Source: Cloacibacterium normanense (GTDB lineage: Bacteria > Bacteroidota > Bacteroidia > Flavobacteriales > Weeksellaceae). Taken from it: a stretch of 64,000 nucleotides of DNA. Both the position numbers and the translations under genes were made by a program. Positions 53,300 through 60,640 of this stretch are shown one piece after another (the stretch's first letter is position 1; every line of letters begins with the position of its first letter). The notes beneath the pieces were generated by a model. It was not told the DNA's origin. It did no database searches and was given only the letters and a program-made list of their open reading frames with translations. The stretch is from positions 1,488,001-1,552,000 of the forward strand of contig NZ_CP034157.1 in the NCBI RefSeq assembly GCF_003860565.1, given 5' to 3'.

Positions 53300-54481
53300 T
53301 TAATTTAGTTCTAAAACTGATTTTATTTTTTCACTTGCTTCTTTAATACTTAATTCGTTCCAAGTTATTGGATTTAATTTTGCAATTGCGTTACTGTAAT
53401 CGGGATAAAATTGTTTAAAGGCAGCGTGATAATTTTTACCATAAAGTTCTTTTTGATACCAAGTAAAAAATGTATAAACAATTGATGGATGTACTTCAAT
53501 TTCATTCGCAAATTTTGAAACCAAATATGGGTTATTAATGTATTTTTTTATGTACTGAAATTTTTCCTCTGATAGAAAAAAATTCCTTGCAAAAGCATTG
53601 GCTTGGTCTTCTATCAAAAATAAATCATTATCATCTGACAAATGATAACTGCTTTTCTCAATTGTATCATAATCAAATAAAACGTGATTTAGCTCGTGTA
53701 ACAAGGTAAACCATAAAGTCGGATAATTTTTATTAAAATCCGTTATCACTATACAAGGTTTGTCATCAATAATGAATGTCGCTCCTCGAACTTGTGTTGT
53801 AGTTAAATAATTCTGAAAAATAACCGTAACTCCAATATTGTATAAAGCTCTACAAACAGTTAGTAGCCCATTTCCTACATCTTGACTATAAGGTTTAATT
53901 TTGACAATCAAATCTTTTAATCTTTCCCGATTATACTCATTAGGGTTATTTATTATTTTAAAAGTTTGATAAGCAGATTTTATCCAAAAATCTTTCATCT
54001 TATCTGAATGATTTTTTTTGACTCTGCTATACAGAGGTTCATCTAATTGCTCTTCAAAATCGTTAATAGTAGAATAACCAAAGTAATTTAAAACTTTATT
54101 TACAAGTTCTTCTGTTGTGTAATTAGAATCAAAAAAACCAAGTTTAGTAAGAGCTTTTACATCAAAATTCTTAACTATAAAAGTCGCCTTTCTTGCACTA
54201 TCAATAGCTGAAATGTTTTCAGAACTTTGATTTTTTAAGACTATGTTTATGAAACTATTTACTTCAAACCCTAAAAACTCTGCAATCTTAACAATATGAA
54301 TTAAGTTTGGTTGCTTTGCAGTACCATTAAGAATTTCATCAAAAACATCTTTGTCAATATTTAGAAGTTTTAAAGCCTTTGTCTTACTTAAATTATATTC
54401 AGATAGCTTTTGTTCAAAAACATCCTTAATATTGTAATTTGTGTCTGAAAATATCGAATTTAATAAACTTTCAATATTCAT
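53300..54481 (-). CDS. XRE-type regulator with ImmA/IrrE metallopeptidase domain (cassette 15, gene 3, reversed)
   Basis: A 393-residue protein. The first 80 residues are a helix-turn-helix (LSKTKALKLLNIDKDVFDEIL). The middle and C-terminal part is an ImmA/IrrE (DUF955) peptidase with the zinc motif HELNH (in TLLHELNHVLFDYD, about residues 235-250) and the downstream QANAFARNFFLS that supplies the third ligand. Such proteins cleave repressors in response to a signal. Its promoter is flanked by two copies of the same operator-like sequence, so autoregulation is likely. It probably controls the restriction-modification-like pair in the same cassette. Confidence 0.88.
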   Translation of the reverse strand: MNIESLLNSIFSDTNYNIKDVFEQKLSEYNLSKTKALKLLNIDKDVFDEILNGTAKQPNLIHIVKIAEFLGFEVNSFINIVLKNQSSENISAIDSARKATFIVKNFDVKALTKLGFFDSNYTTEELVNKVLNYFGYSTINDFEEQLDEPLYSRVKKNHSDKMKDFWIKSAYQTFKIINNPNEYNRERLKDLIVKIKPYSQDVGNGLLTVCRALYNIGVTVIFQNYLTTTQVRGATFIIDDKPCIVITDFNKNYPTLWFTLLHELNHVLFDYDTIEKSSYHLSDDNDLFLIEDQANAFARNFFLSEEKFQYIKKYINNPYLVSKFANEIEVHPSIVYTFFTWYQKELYGKNYHAAFKQFYPDYSNAIAKLNPITWNELSIKEASEKIKSVLELN

Positions 54482-54495
54482 ATTTTAAAAATTAA

Positions 54496-54561
54496 GGGAA
54501 TTTACCCTCGCAAAAATACAAATAAAAACCATAAAAACAAATAAAAAGGGAATTTACCCTC
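54496..54561 (-). promoter_or_regulatory. Promoter with two operator copies for the XRE/ImmA gene
   Basis: GGGAATTTACCCTC occurs at 54496-54509 and 54548-54561, 52 bp apart. On the minus strand between them are TTTG, 19 bp, and TATTTTTG, a perfect flavobacterial minus-33/minus-7 pair. The first operator copy (54496) lies just downstream of the minus-7 box, near the start of transcription, and the second lies upstream of minus-33. Confidence 0.7.
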
Positions 54562-54578
54562 AAAAAAACAAGCCCAGC

Positions 54579-54774
54579 TGCTAACATCGGTTTTGCAAAA
54601 GAGCGGGTTTAAGTCTAAATTGAAAGGTTTGTACGTTTTAATCCGCAAAAACCATTTTTCTTTTGCTCTTTTTTGTAATTTAGCAAAAAGAAAAAATGGT
54701 TTTGCTACGTTGGTGCAAAGTTGAAAGTTCCGTCTTTCTATTCCGCTCCTTCGCAAAGCCGTAAACCGTTATCG
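54579..54774 (+). other. attC15 (end of cassette 15)
   Basis: GCTGCTAAC is the exact reverse complement of the cassette start GTTAGCAGC. CGGTTTTGCAAAAGAGCGGG faces CCGCTCCTTCGCAAAGCCG. The arm CCATTTTTCTTTTGCT...AGCAAAAAGAAAAAATGG has the loop TTTTTTGTAATTT. Ends at core GTTATCG (54768). Confidence 0.9.
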
Positions 54775-54803
54775 GCAATTTCAAAAAAAATCCTATTAAA
54801 AGA

Positions 54804-55205
54804 ATGAAAAATTATTTTTTTTTACTCCTTATACTATTGTTAACTTCTTGTAAATCAAAAATAATTGAAACAACAAGTCCAGATTATTATTTTACTTTTG
54901 GAAACATTGACTTTATACCTTCAACAAAATGGACAAAAGTAGATAATAATATAGCAACTTTCAGTTTGGGATTTGTAAAAGGAGATTGTTGTGGAAGTGT
55001 GCCAAATCCTGAAGTGATGAAATCAAAAATTATTGGCGATACGATATTCTATACAAGTGGCAAAAATTATATTGTAGATTGTGAAAGAAGATTTGGCACT
55101 TGTGGAGCAAATCCAAAATTTGTAATTAACATAAAGAAATATCCAAATTATCAAAAATTAAAATGGAAATTAGTTAATGAAAGAGAATTTTATAATTTAA
55201 GATAA
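54804..55205 (+). CDS. lipoprotein of unknown function (cassette 16, gene 1)
   Basis: A 133-residue predicted lipoprotein: the lipobox LLTSC has its Cys at about residue 16. The mature part holds five Cys (for example GDCCGSV and RFGTCGANP), which may form disulfides or bind metal in the periplasm. Not recognised. The next gene follows after 34 bp. Confidence 0.7.
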   Translation: MKNYFFLLLILLLTSCKSKIIETTSPDYYFTFGNIDFIPSTKWTKVDNNIATFSLGFVKGDCCGSVPNPEVMKSKIIGDTIFYTSGKNYIVDCERRFGTCGANPKFVINIKKYPNYQKLKWKLVNEREFYNLR

Positions 55206-55239
55206 TAAAATTTAAAAATAATATAACAAAAATTAAAAA

Positions 55240-56034
55240 ATGAATAAAATAATTTTTATACTTATTTTACTAATTTCTTATACAGAAATTTTTTGTCAAA
55301 GTGCAAAAGATACTTTGTCTTTGCCTGAAAGATATGAAAGAAGGATTCAGGAAGAAGGAAGAAAAAGAAGAAAGGAAATATTACAAAATTTTGAAGATGT
55401 AGAATATAATAATCTAATAAAGCTAATTGTGAAAGATATAGATTTCACAAAACTAAAAGAAAACAATCTTGTTTTTTACTTTAATTCTAACTGCATATTG
55501 ACTAGAGACTATGGTTATGGAACAATTTTATTCAACAAACATATTTGTGAAACTGATGGTCAAAATCCAGCATTTAATCAAATTAATTTTTGGAGTTTAG
55601 AAAACATACATTTTATTCAAAAGAAATATAAAAAAAATATGATTCCTTTTCTAGAGTTAATTAACGATTTTGTAACTGATGGAGATGATTTTGAAACATT
55701 TGATGAGAAGATAGAATACACTTATTTTGATGATTCTAAAGTTTTAATAGATGATGTTAAAAAAGAATTAAAAGGAACATATAAAGAAAGGGATAAAACA
55801 ACACAATTTTATTTTTTCCCAATAAATAATAAAAGTAAAGAATTAACCTTAACTAAACTTAATGATGTTAAAAATTATAACACTCTATTTTTAAGTTTTA
55901 TAAACTATGTTGATAAAATTGTTGCAGTAAAATTTGCATATGATTATCCTGACAACCAAAAAGTTTATTATCAAGCATATCAATTTAAAAATAATAAATG
56001 GATTAAAGTTCCTTATCCAAAAGGAGAAGATTAG
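55240..56034 (+). CDS. exported protein of unknown function (cassette 16, gene 2)
   Basis: A 264-residue protein with a signal peptide (ending IFCQS at about residue 20). A Lys/Arg/Glu-rich helix (ERYERRIQEEGRKRRKEIL) begins the mature part, and the rest is a mixed alpha/beta domain rich in Asn, Lys and Tyr. No known motif. It ends 26 bp before attC16. Its low-GC composition matches the gene upstream. Confidence 0.65.
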   Translation: MNKIIFILILLISYTEIFCQSAKDTLSLPERYERRIQEEGRKRRKEILQNFEDVEYNNLIKLIVKDIDFTKLKENNLVFYFNSNCILTRDYGYGTILFNKHICETDGQNPAFNQINFWSLENIHFIQKKYKKNMIPFLELINDFVTDGDDFETFDEKIEYTYFDDSKVLIDDVKKELKGTYKERDKTTQFYFFPINNKSKELTLTKLNDVKNYNTLFLSFINYVDKIVAVKFAYDYPDNQKVYYQAYQFKNNKWIKVPYPKGED

Positions 56035-56060
56035 ATTCAAAATTAAATTATAGAAACTGC

Positions 56061-56337
56061 CGATAACATAGGTAACTGTTGCACAACTCCTTTTTTTTAG
56101 AAAATAGTTTTCAAAAACATATATTTTGACCTCTTTAGAAGCAATTTTAGAGAGGTTTGTTTTTAAAATGTTAAAATTTAGAGCGCTTACAATGGAGTTA
56201 TTGAAGTTGTAAAGCATGGTTTTTATAAAAGTTTTAGTAAATTTGAGTAGTGCAACTTGCACTATGAATTTGCAAAATCCCACGAACGGAAGTAAACTTC
56301 CTTCTCGGGACTTCGCAAATCCGCCGAAGCGTTAGCG
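56061..56337 (+). other. attC16, long mosaic type with an internal terminator
   Basis: TGCCGATAAC is the exact reverse complement of the cassette start GTTATCGGCA. CATAG...GTTGCAC and GTGCAAC...CTATG form one arm; the 3' part (TTTGCAAAATCCC to ATCCGCC) is nearly identical to the 3' half of attC13. About 270 bp. Ends at core GTTAGCG (56331). Confidence 0.78.
56129..56165 (+). terminator. GCAA-loop terminator inside attC16
   Basis: CCTCTTTAGAA-GCAA-TTTTAGAGAGG is an 11-bp stem (two G-U pairs) with a GNRA loop, followed by TTTGTTTTT. Identical copies are in attC17 (56950-56986) and the truncated attC18 (58093-58129). Confidence 0.8.
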
Positions 56338-56369
56338 GTAAGTTTTACGGACGACACAACAAAACGAAA

Positions 56370-56858
56370 ATGAAATTAAAAAACAACTCTCTTCCGACAT
56401 TTTTGACAGCAGTTACGCTGACATTTTTGTTTGCTTGCGGACAAAGAAATTCCGACAAAAGTGCAACACAAACGACCAGCATAAAACCTGACGAACTCAC
56501 ATTGTCCATTGACACGTTTTCGACTTTTCCACCCGAAATTGACGGTTGTTCTTGTTATTTTTCTAACGACTCGACAGAATTTAAAAAAGGTGAATACATT
56601 TATATGAATGATTACGCTCAGACTTCATTTTTAAAAATCAATGGCGTTCTGACAAAGTTCACCCAAACTGACTTTAAAGAAGTTGATTCATTAAACGTAA
56701 AAGCAAAATACAAAAGTGACCATTACGAAATGACAATTGAATCTAGAGACGGAATACAAAATGGTGACGAAACTTGGCTAAAAACAGGGACAATTAAACT
56801 GACAAATAAAAAAGGCAAAACAGTTACAAAGACATTTTATGGTGAATGTGGTTGCTAA
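56370..56858 (+). CDS. lipoprotein of unknown function (cassette 17)
   Basis: A 162-residue predicted lipoprotein with the lipobox LFAC (Cys about residue 23). The mature domain contains DGCSCYFSNDSTEF and ends GECGC, so six Cys are possible disulfide or metal sites. Not recognised. It is the only gene of cassette 17. Confidence 0.7.
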   Translation: MKLKNNSLPTFLTAVTLTFLFACGQRNSDKSATQTTSIKPDELTLSIDTFSTFPPEIDGCSCYFSNDSTEFKKGEYIYMNDYAQTSFLKINGVLTKFTQTDFKEVDSLNVKAKYKSDHYEMTIESRDGIQNGDETWLKTGTIKLTNKKGKTVTKTFYGECGC

Positions 56859-56879
56859 CTCGAAAGACAGAAAACCTAC

Positions 56880-57159
56880 CGCTAACTTAGGTAGCTGTTG
56901 CACAACTCCTTTTTTTTTAGAAAATAGTTTTGAAAAACATAATATTTAGACCTCTTTAGAAGCAATTTTAGAGAGGTTTGTTTTTAAAATGTTAAAATTT
57001 AGAGCGCTTATAATGGTGTTTTTTCATGTTGTACAATATGGTTTTTATAAAAGTTTTAGTATATTTGAGTAGTGCAACTTGCACTATGAATTTGCAAAAT
57101 CCCAAGAACGGAAGTAAACTTCCTTCTCGAGACTTCGCAAATCCGCGCGAACGTTAGGC
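56880..57159 (+). other. attC17, long mosaic type with an internal terminator
   Basis: TACCGCTAAC is the exact reverse complement of the cassette start GTTAGCGGTA. The rest is over 90% like attC16 by eye, including the GCAA-loop terminator (56950-56986). Ends at core GTTAGGC (57153). Confidence 0.78.
56950..56986 (+). terminator. GCAA-loop terminator inside attC17
   Basis: The same 11-bp stem with a GCAA loop and T-run as at 56129-56165. Confidence 0.8.
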
Positions 57160-57203
57160 GACATTTTATCCAAACTTCTGTCAATAAAGAAAATTTTCAA
57201 AAA

Positions 57204-57494
57204 ATGAATTATCGTAATCATTTGATTAAATCAGTGCAAAATTTAATAGAAACAGAGCAGATATTATTTACTAACGCTTTAAATCTTTGTATGTTTGGAG
57301 AGTTAAGAGATTCTGATGATGCTTTTGAAGAAAATGATGAATTCAGTTTTAATCTTGAATTACTGAAGTCTGTTGATGATTTAAATGTTAAAAAAATTGT
57401 AGAGATTATAGAATCTTTACAAATTAAAACAGAGTATCTAATAAACGTAAACAAAATAACAGAAACCGAATTAAATAATGAATACAATCTCTAA
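57204..57494 (+). CDS. small acidic protein (cassette 18, gene 1)
   Basis: A 96-residue acidic protein with several runs of Glu and Asp (DSDDAFEENDEFSFN). Not recognised. It overlaps the next gene by 17 bp, so the two are a tight bicistron, a layout often seen for toxin-antitoxin pairs, but no motif supports that. Confidence 0.65.
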   Translation: MNYRNHLIKSVQNLIETEQILFTNALNLCMFGELRDSDDAFEENDEFSFNLELLKSVDDLNVKKIVEIIESLQIKTEYLINVNKITETELNNEYNL

Positions 57495-58014
57495 TTTAAT
57501 TTTAAACGATGATGATTTTTTGAATTTGGAATATAACTTTCAACCGGAATTAACTTCAAAATTGGATGAAATTGACTCTGATTTTACGCAAGAAATTATA
57601 AATGAAATTGTTTTGTGGAAAGTAAATAGATATTCTAATTTTGATTCTGAAACGCTAAATCTTCTCAATAAAATAGATAAAAATGAAAAAATTCTGAATG
57701 AAAATTTAACTATAGAAGTTTTGGGGAAATTGCTAAACAGAAAAGGTGTTCAATTAGCAATGGCTTCAACAATATTGAGATTCAAAAACCCCAATATTTA
57801 TCAAATTATTGATCAAAGAGTTTATAGATTTATTTATGGAGAAAGTTTACCGAGTTATTATTCATCAATTGAAAAGCAAATTGAAACTTACATTAAATAC
57901 TTAAAAGAACTTAAATCAATCTGTGAAGAAAAGAATATTGATTTTCATATTTCAGACAGAATTTTATATGAATTGGATAAAAAGTATAATAAAGACAAAA
58001 AAATAAAATATTAA
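57478..58014 (+). CDS. helical protein with a possible HhH-like core (cassette 18, gene 2)
   Basis: A 178-residue protein. The segment LNRKGVQLAMASTILRFKNPNIYQIIDQRVYRFIYG looks like a helix-hairpin-helix DNA-glycosylase-like core as seen in some small unknown proteins, where an Asp after a hydrophobic strand is kept. The resemblance is only visual. It overlaps its upstream partner by 17 bp. Their attC is the truncated one, so this is the terminal cassette. Confidence 0.6.
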   Translation: MNTISNLILNDDDFLNLEYNFQPELTSKLDEIDSDFTQEIINEIVLWKVNRYSNFDSETLNLLNKIDKNEKILNENLTIEVLGKLLNRKGVQLAMASTILRFKNPNIYQIIDQRVYRFIYGESLPSYYSSIEKQIETYIKYLKELKSICEEKNIDFHISDRILYELDKKYNKDKKIKY

Positions 58015-58024
58015 AAAAAACGTC

Positions 58025-58227
58025 GCTTAACATAGGTAGCTGTTGCACAACTCCTTTTTTTTAGAAAATAGTTTTCAAAAACATTTATTTAGACCTCTTT
58101 AGAAGCAATTTTAGAGAGGTTTGTTTTTTTAGGTAAGATTAAAAATGCTTAAAATTGGAGTGCTAAAAATTGAGTTATTGATGCTTTGAAAGGTTGTTTT
58201 TATAAAAAAAATACTTAAATAAAAGGA
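58025..58227 (+). other. attC18, truncated: the end of the array
   Basis: GTCGCTTAAC is the reverse complement of the cassette start GTTAGGCGAC with one mismatch. The 5' half and the GCAA-loop terminator (58093-58120, then T-run) match attC16 and attC17, but the matching 3' arm and a closing GTTRRRY core are absent. Confidence 0.7.
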
Positions 58228-58492
58228 CAAAAGCTCATTTTGAAATGAATAAAACAGTTTTAATTTCTCAAGGCATAAAAGAACCTCAGCTTTATCAGTA
58301 AACTCAAGACTCATTTTCAGTTTAACAGATTTTTAACCATATTCCAATTATTTTATACAATATTTAAGACAGTTTTGGCGTATTTTTGGGAGAGATAATT
58401 TGGAGTAGGAAGTCAGAAGTTGCAAGATGAAACTTATAACTTCTTAACCTTATCCTTTACCTCAACCTATATCTTAACCTAAAAAATAATTT
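58228..58492. repeat. Gap before porX: degenerate 7-bp repeats
   Basis: GGAGTAG, GAAGTCA, GAAGTTG from about 58391 and, in the opposite orientation, AACTTAT, AACTTCT, TAACCTT, ATCCTTT follow. GGAAGTCAGAAGTT also occurs before dnaJ. No gene is seen. Confidence 0.55.
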
Positions 58493-60034
58493 ATGTCAAA
58501 AATAATTTGGATTGATGATGAAGTAGATTTACTCAAACCACATATCGTTTTTCTAGAAAACAAAGGCTATAACGTAACGCCAGTTAACAATGTGAACGAA
58601 GCGCTAGAATTGATAGAAAACGAAAAATTTCAACTCGCACTTTTAGACGAAAACATGCCTGGAATTTCTGGTCTGGAAGCCATTCCTATGCTTAAGGATT
58701 TAGATTCTTCTATAAAAATCGTGATGGTGACCAAAAACGAAGAAGAACACATCATGGAACAAGCCATCGGTTCGCAGATTTCTGATTACATTCTAAAACC
58801 GGTAAATCCCAATCAGGTTTTGCTTTCGCTGAAGAAAAATCTTCAAGAAGACGATTTGGTAGAGCAAAAAACCAAATTAGAATATCAACAAGGTTTTCGT
58901 AATCTTTCGATGGAACTCAGCTATGTAAACACTTTTCAAGAATGGGCAGAATATTATAAGAAAATCTTGAATTGGGAAATCAAATTCGATAAAGTTTTTG
59001 ACAATGAGTTTGCAGATTTATTACAATCTCAAAAAGAAGAAGCCAACATTCAGTTTTCTAAATTTATAGAAAAAAATTATGAAGAATGGCTTCACAGCAC
59101 AGAAAAACCGATTATGTCTCACACTGCTTTTAAGGAAAAAGTAAAACCCGTTTTAGAAAAAGACAAAGTTTTACTTCTGATGGTTGATAATTTGAGATAT
59201 GACCAATGGAAAGTGATAGAACCGCTTTTCGCAAGGTTTTACAACAAGGTTTCAGAAGACGAATATTTCAGCATTTTACCTACTGCCACTCAATATGCCA
59301 GAAATTCATTTTTCGCAGGTTTAATGCCTTCGGAAATCGAAAAACGTTTTCCAGACAAGTGGTTTAATGACAACGAAGAAGGCAATAAAAACGAGCACGA
59401 ACGCGAATTTTTAGAAGACCAAATGAAAAGAATTGGACTACAAAACAAGTCCATGAAATATTTGAAAGTTCTGAATGCAGATTTTGAACGCAAGATTTTA
59501 GATGATTTTAACCAACATAAAAACAATGATTTACTGGTGATTGTCTATAATTTCATCGATATTCTTTCGCATGCCAAAACAGACAATCACATTGTAGACC
59601 AATTGATTAGAGACGACAAAACTTTCAGAAGTCTTACTGTAAATTGGTTTGAAAATTCTTCAATTTTAAAAATTATTAAACTTGCTGCGGAACAAGGATT
59701 TAAACTCGTGATTACGACTGACCACGGAATGGTTTATGTGAAAAAACCTTCGCAAGTTGTAGGCGATAGAGAAACCAGCACCAACATTCGTTATAAAACA
59801 GGAAAATCACTTACTTATGACGAAAAAGATGTTTGGGCAATTACGAATCCAGAAAAATTGTTTTTACCTAAAGGAAATCTCAGCAGCAAATATATTTTTG
59901 CGAAAAACAACATCTTTTTGGCGTACCCAAAAAATTACAACCACTTTGTCAATTATTACAAAGACACGTATCAACATGGCGGAATTTCACTAGAAGAAAT
60001 CATTATACCTATCAGTATTTTAGAACCTAAGTAG
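58493..60034 (+). CDS. porX: response regulator with PglZ domain, PorX-like
   Basis: A 513-residue protein. An N-terminal receiver domain (IWIDDEVD acid pair, LLDENMPGISG phosphoacceptor Asp near residue 54, VMVTKNEEE, ILKPVNP) is followed by a helical linker and a C-terminal PglZ/alkaline-phosphatase-like domain (LLLMVDNLRYDQW, and VVITTDHGMVYV with metal ligands). This is the layout of PorX, which with the histidine kinase PorY controls type IX secretion in Bacteroidota and hydrolyses cyclic oligonucleotides. It is the first core gene to the right of the array. No porY is in the window. Confidence 0.93.
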   Translation: MSKIIWIDDEVDLLKPHIVFLENKGYNVTPVNNVNEALELIENEKFQLALLDENMPGISGLEAIPMLKDLDSSIKIVMVTKNEEEHIMEQAIGSQISDYILKPVNPNQVLLSLKKNLQEDDLVEQKTKLEYQQGFRNLSMELSYVNTFQEWAEYYKKILNWEIKFDKVFDNEFADLLQSQKEEANIQFSKFIEKNYEEWLHSTEKPIMSHTAFKEKVKPVLEKDKVLLLMVDNLRYDQWKVIEPLFARFYNKVSEDEYFSILPTATQYARNSFFAGLMPSEIEKRFPDKWFNDNEEGNKNEHEREFLEDQMKRIGLQNKSMKYLKVLNADFERKILDDFNQHKNNDLLVIVYNFIDILSHAKTDNHIVDQLIRDDKTFRSLTVNWFENSSILKIIKLAAEQGFKLVITTDHGMVYVKKPSQVVGDRETSTNIRYKTGKSLTYDEKDVWAITNPEKLFLPKGNLSSKYIFAKNNIFLAYPKNYNHFVNYYKDTYQHGGISLEEIIIPISILEPK

Positions 60035-60065
60035 TTTTTTCATAGTTTATTATACTTAGGCATGG

Positions 60066-60100
60066 AGCGGAAAAAATCTGTAGATTTTTTCCGCTTTTTT
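60066..60100 (+). terminator. Terminator after porX
   Basis: AGCGGAAAAAATCT-GT-AGATTTTTTCCGCT is a perfect 14-bp stem followed by T residues. Confidence 0.93.
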
Positions 60101-60143
60101 ACACCATAACAATTCCGTATTTTTGAAAAAATTTTCAAAAAAC

Positions 60144-60557
60144 ATGTCTCAAACATTCCAAATAGAAAAAATTGAAGATTGGCAAAAAGTAGTAGATGAA
60201 ATTTTGCCCAATTTGCAACACAATATTCTTTTGCTTAAAGGAAACTTAGGCGCTGGTAAAACCACATTTTCTCAGTTTTTGATGAAAAGTTTAGGAAGCA
60301 CAGACGAAGTTTCTTCGCCAACTTACGCTATTGTAAACGAATACCATTCACCAAAAGGAAAAGTTTTTCATTTTGATCTTTATCGACTCAAAAAAATAGA
60401 AGAAGCTTATGATTTTGGGATTGAAGAATATCTAGACAATGCTTTTCTCTGCATTATAGAATGGCCAGAAATCTATGAAGAAGAATTGGCAGATTTACCT
60501 CATCATGAAATGACAATTACCAATCATGGAGATTATAGAGAAATTGTTTTCCACTAA
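60144..60557 (+). CDS. tsaE: tRNA threonylcarbamoyladenosine biosynthesis protein TsaE
   Basis: A protein of about 137 residues with ATPase activity that works with TsaB and TsaD on t6A in tRNAs. Walker A is GNLGAGKTTFSQF, SSPTYAIVNEY and HFDLYRLK are characteristic, and WPE follows. A TTG at 60123 opens the frame, but the ATG at 60144 is the family start. Confidence 0.94.
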   Translation: MSQTFQIEKIEDWQKVVDEILPNLQHNILLLKGNLGAGKTTFSQFLMKSLGSTDEVSSPTYAIVNEYHSPKGKVFHFDLYRLKKIEEAYDFGIEEYLDNAFLCIIEWPEIYEEELADLPHHEMTITNHGDYREIVFH

Positions 60558-60640
60558 AATTTTCCTTAGAAAGAATCCATGATTTCTAAGGTTTTACCTA
60601 TCCCATTTTTCGCTATCTTTGTAGATTAAAATTTAAAACA

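Larger units (their letters stand above)
36065..58227 (+). mobile_element. Integron-like cassette array without visible integrase (CALIN), 18 cassettes
   Basis: Eighteen units each begin at a G^TTRRRY-like core and end in a long imperfect inverted repeat whose first bases (RYYYAAC-like) are the reverse complement of the first bases of the same unit: for example TTAGCTGTA at 37146 with TACAGCTAA at 37645-37653. That is the rule for integron cassettes, where the circular cassette rebuilds one attC from both ends. Most genes read in the + direction, each cassette has different contents, and neighbouring cassettes are unrelated in composition. No tyrosine recombinase is encoded in the window. The last attC (58025-58227) is cut short, which marks the array end. 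Confidence 0.87.

Noticed and set aside
36065-58227. CRISPR array
   Set aside because: The repeats are long imperfect palindromes hundreds of bases apart with genes between them, not short identical repeats with spacers.
33801-58492. Prophage or conjugative element
   Set aside because: No phage structural, portal, relaxase or type IV secretion genes are present; only the IS transposase.
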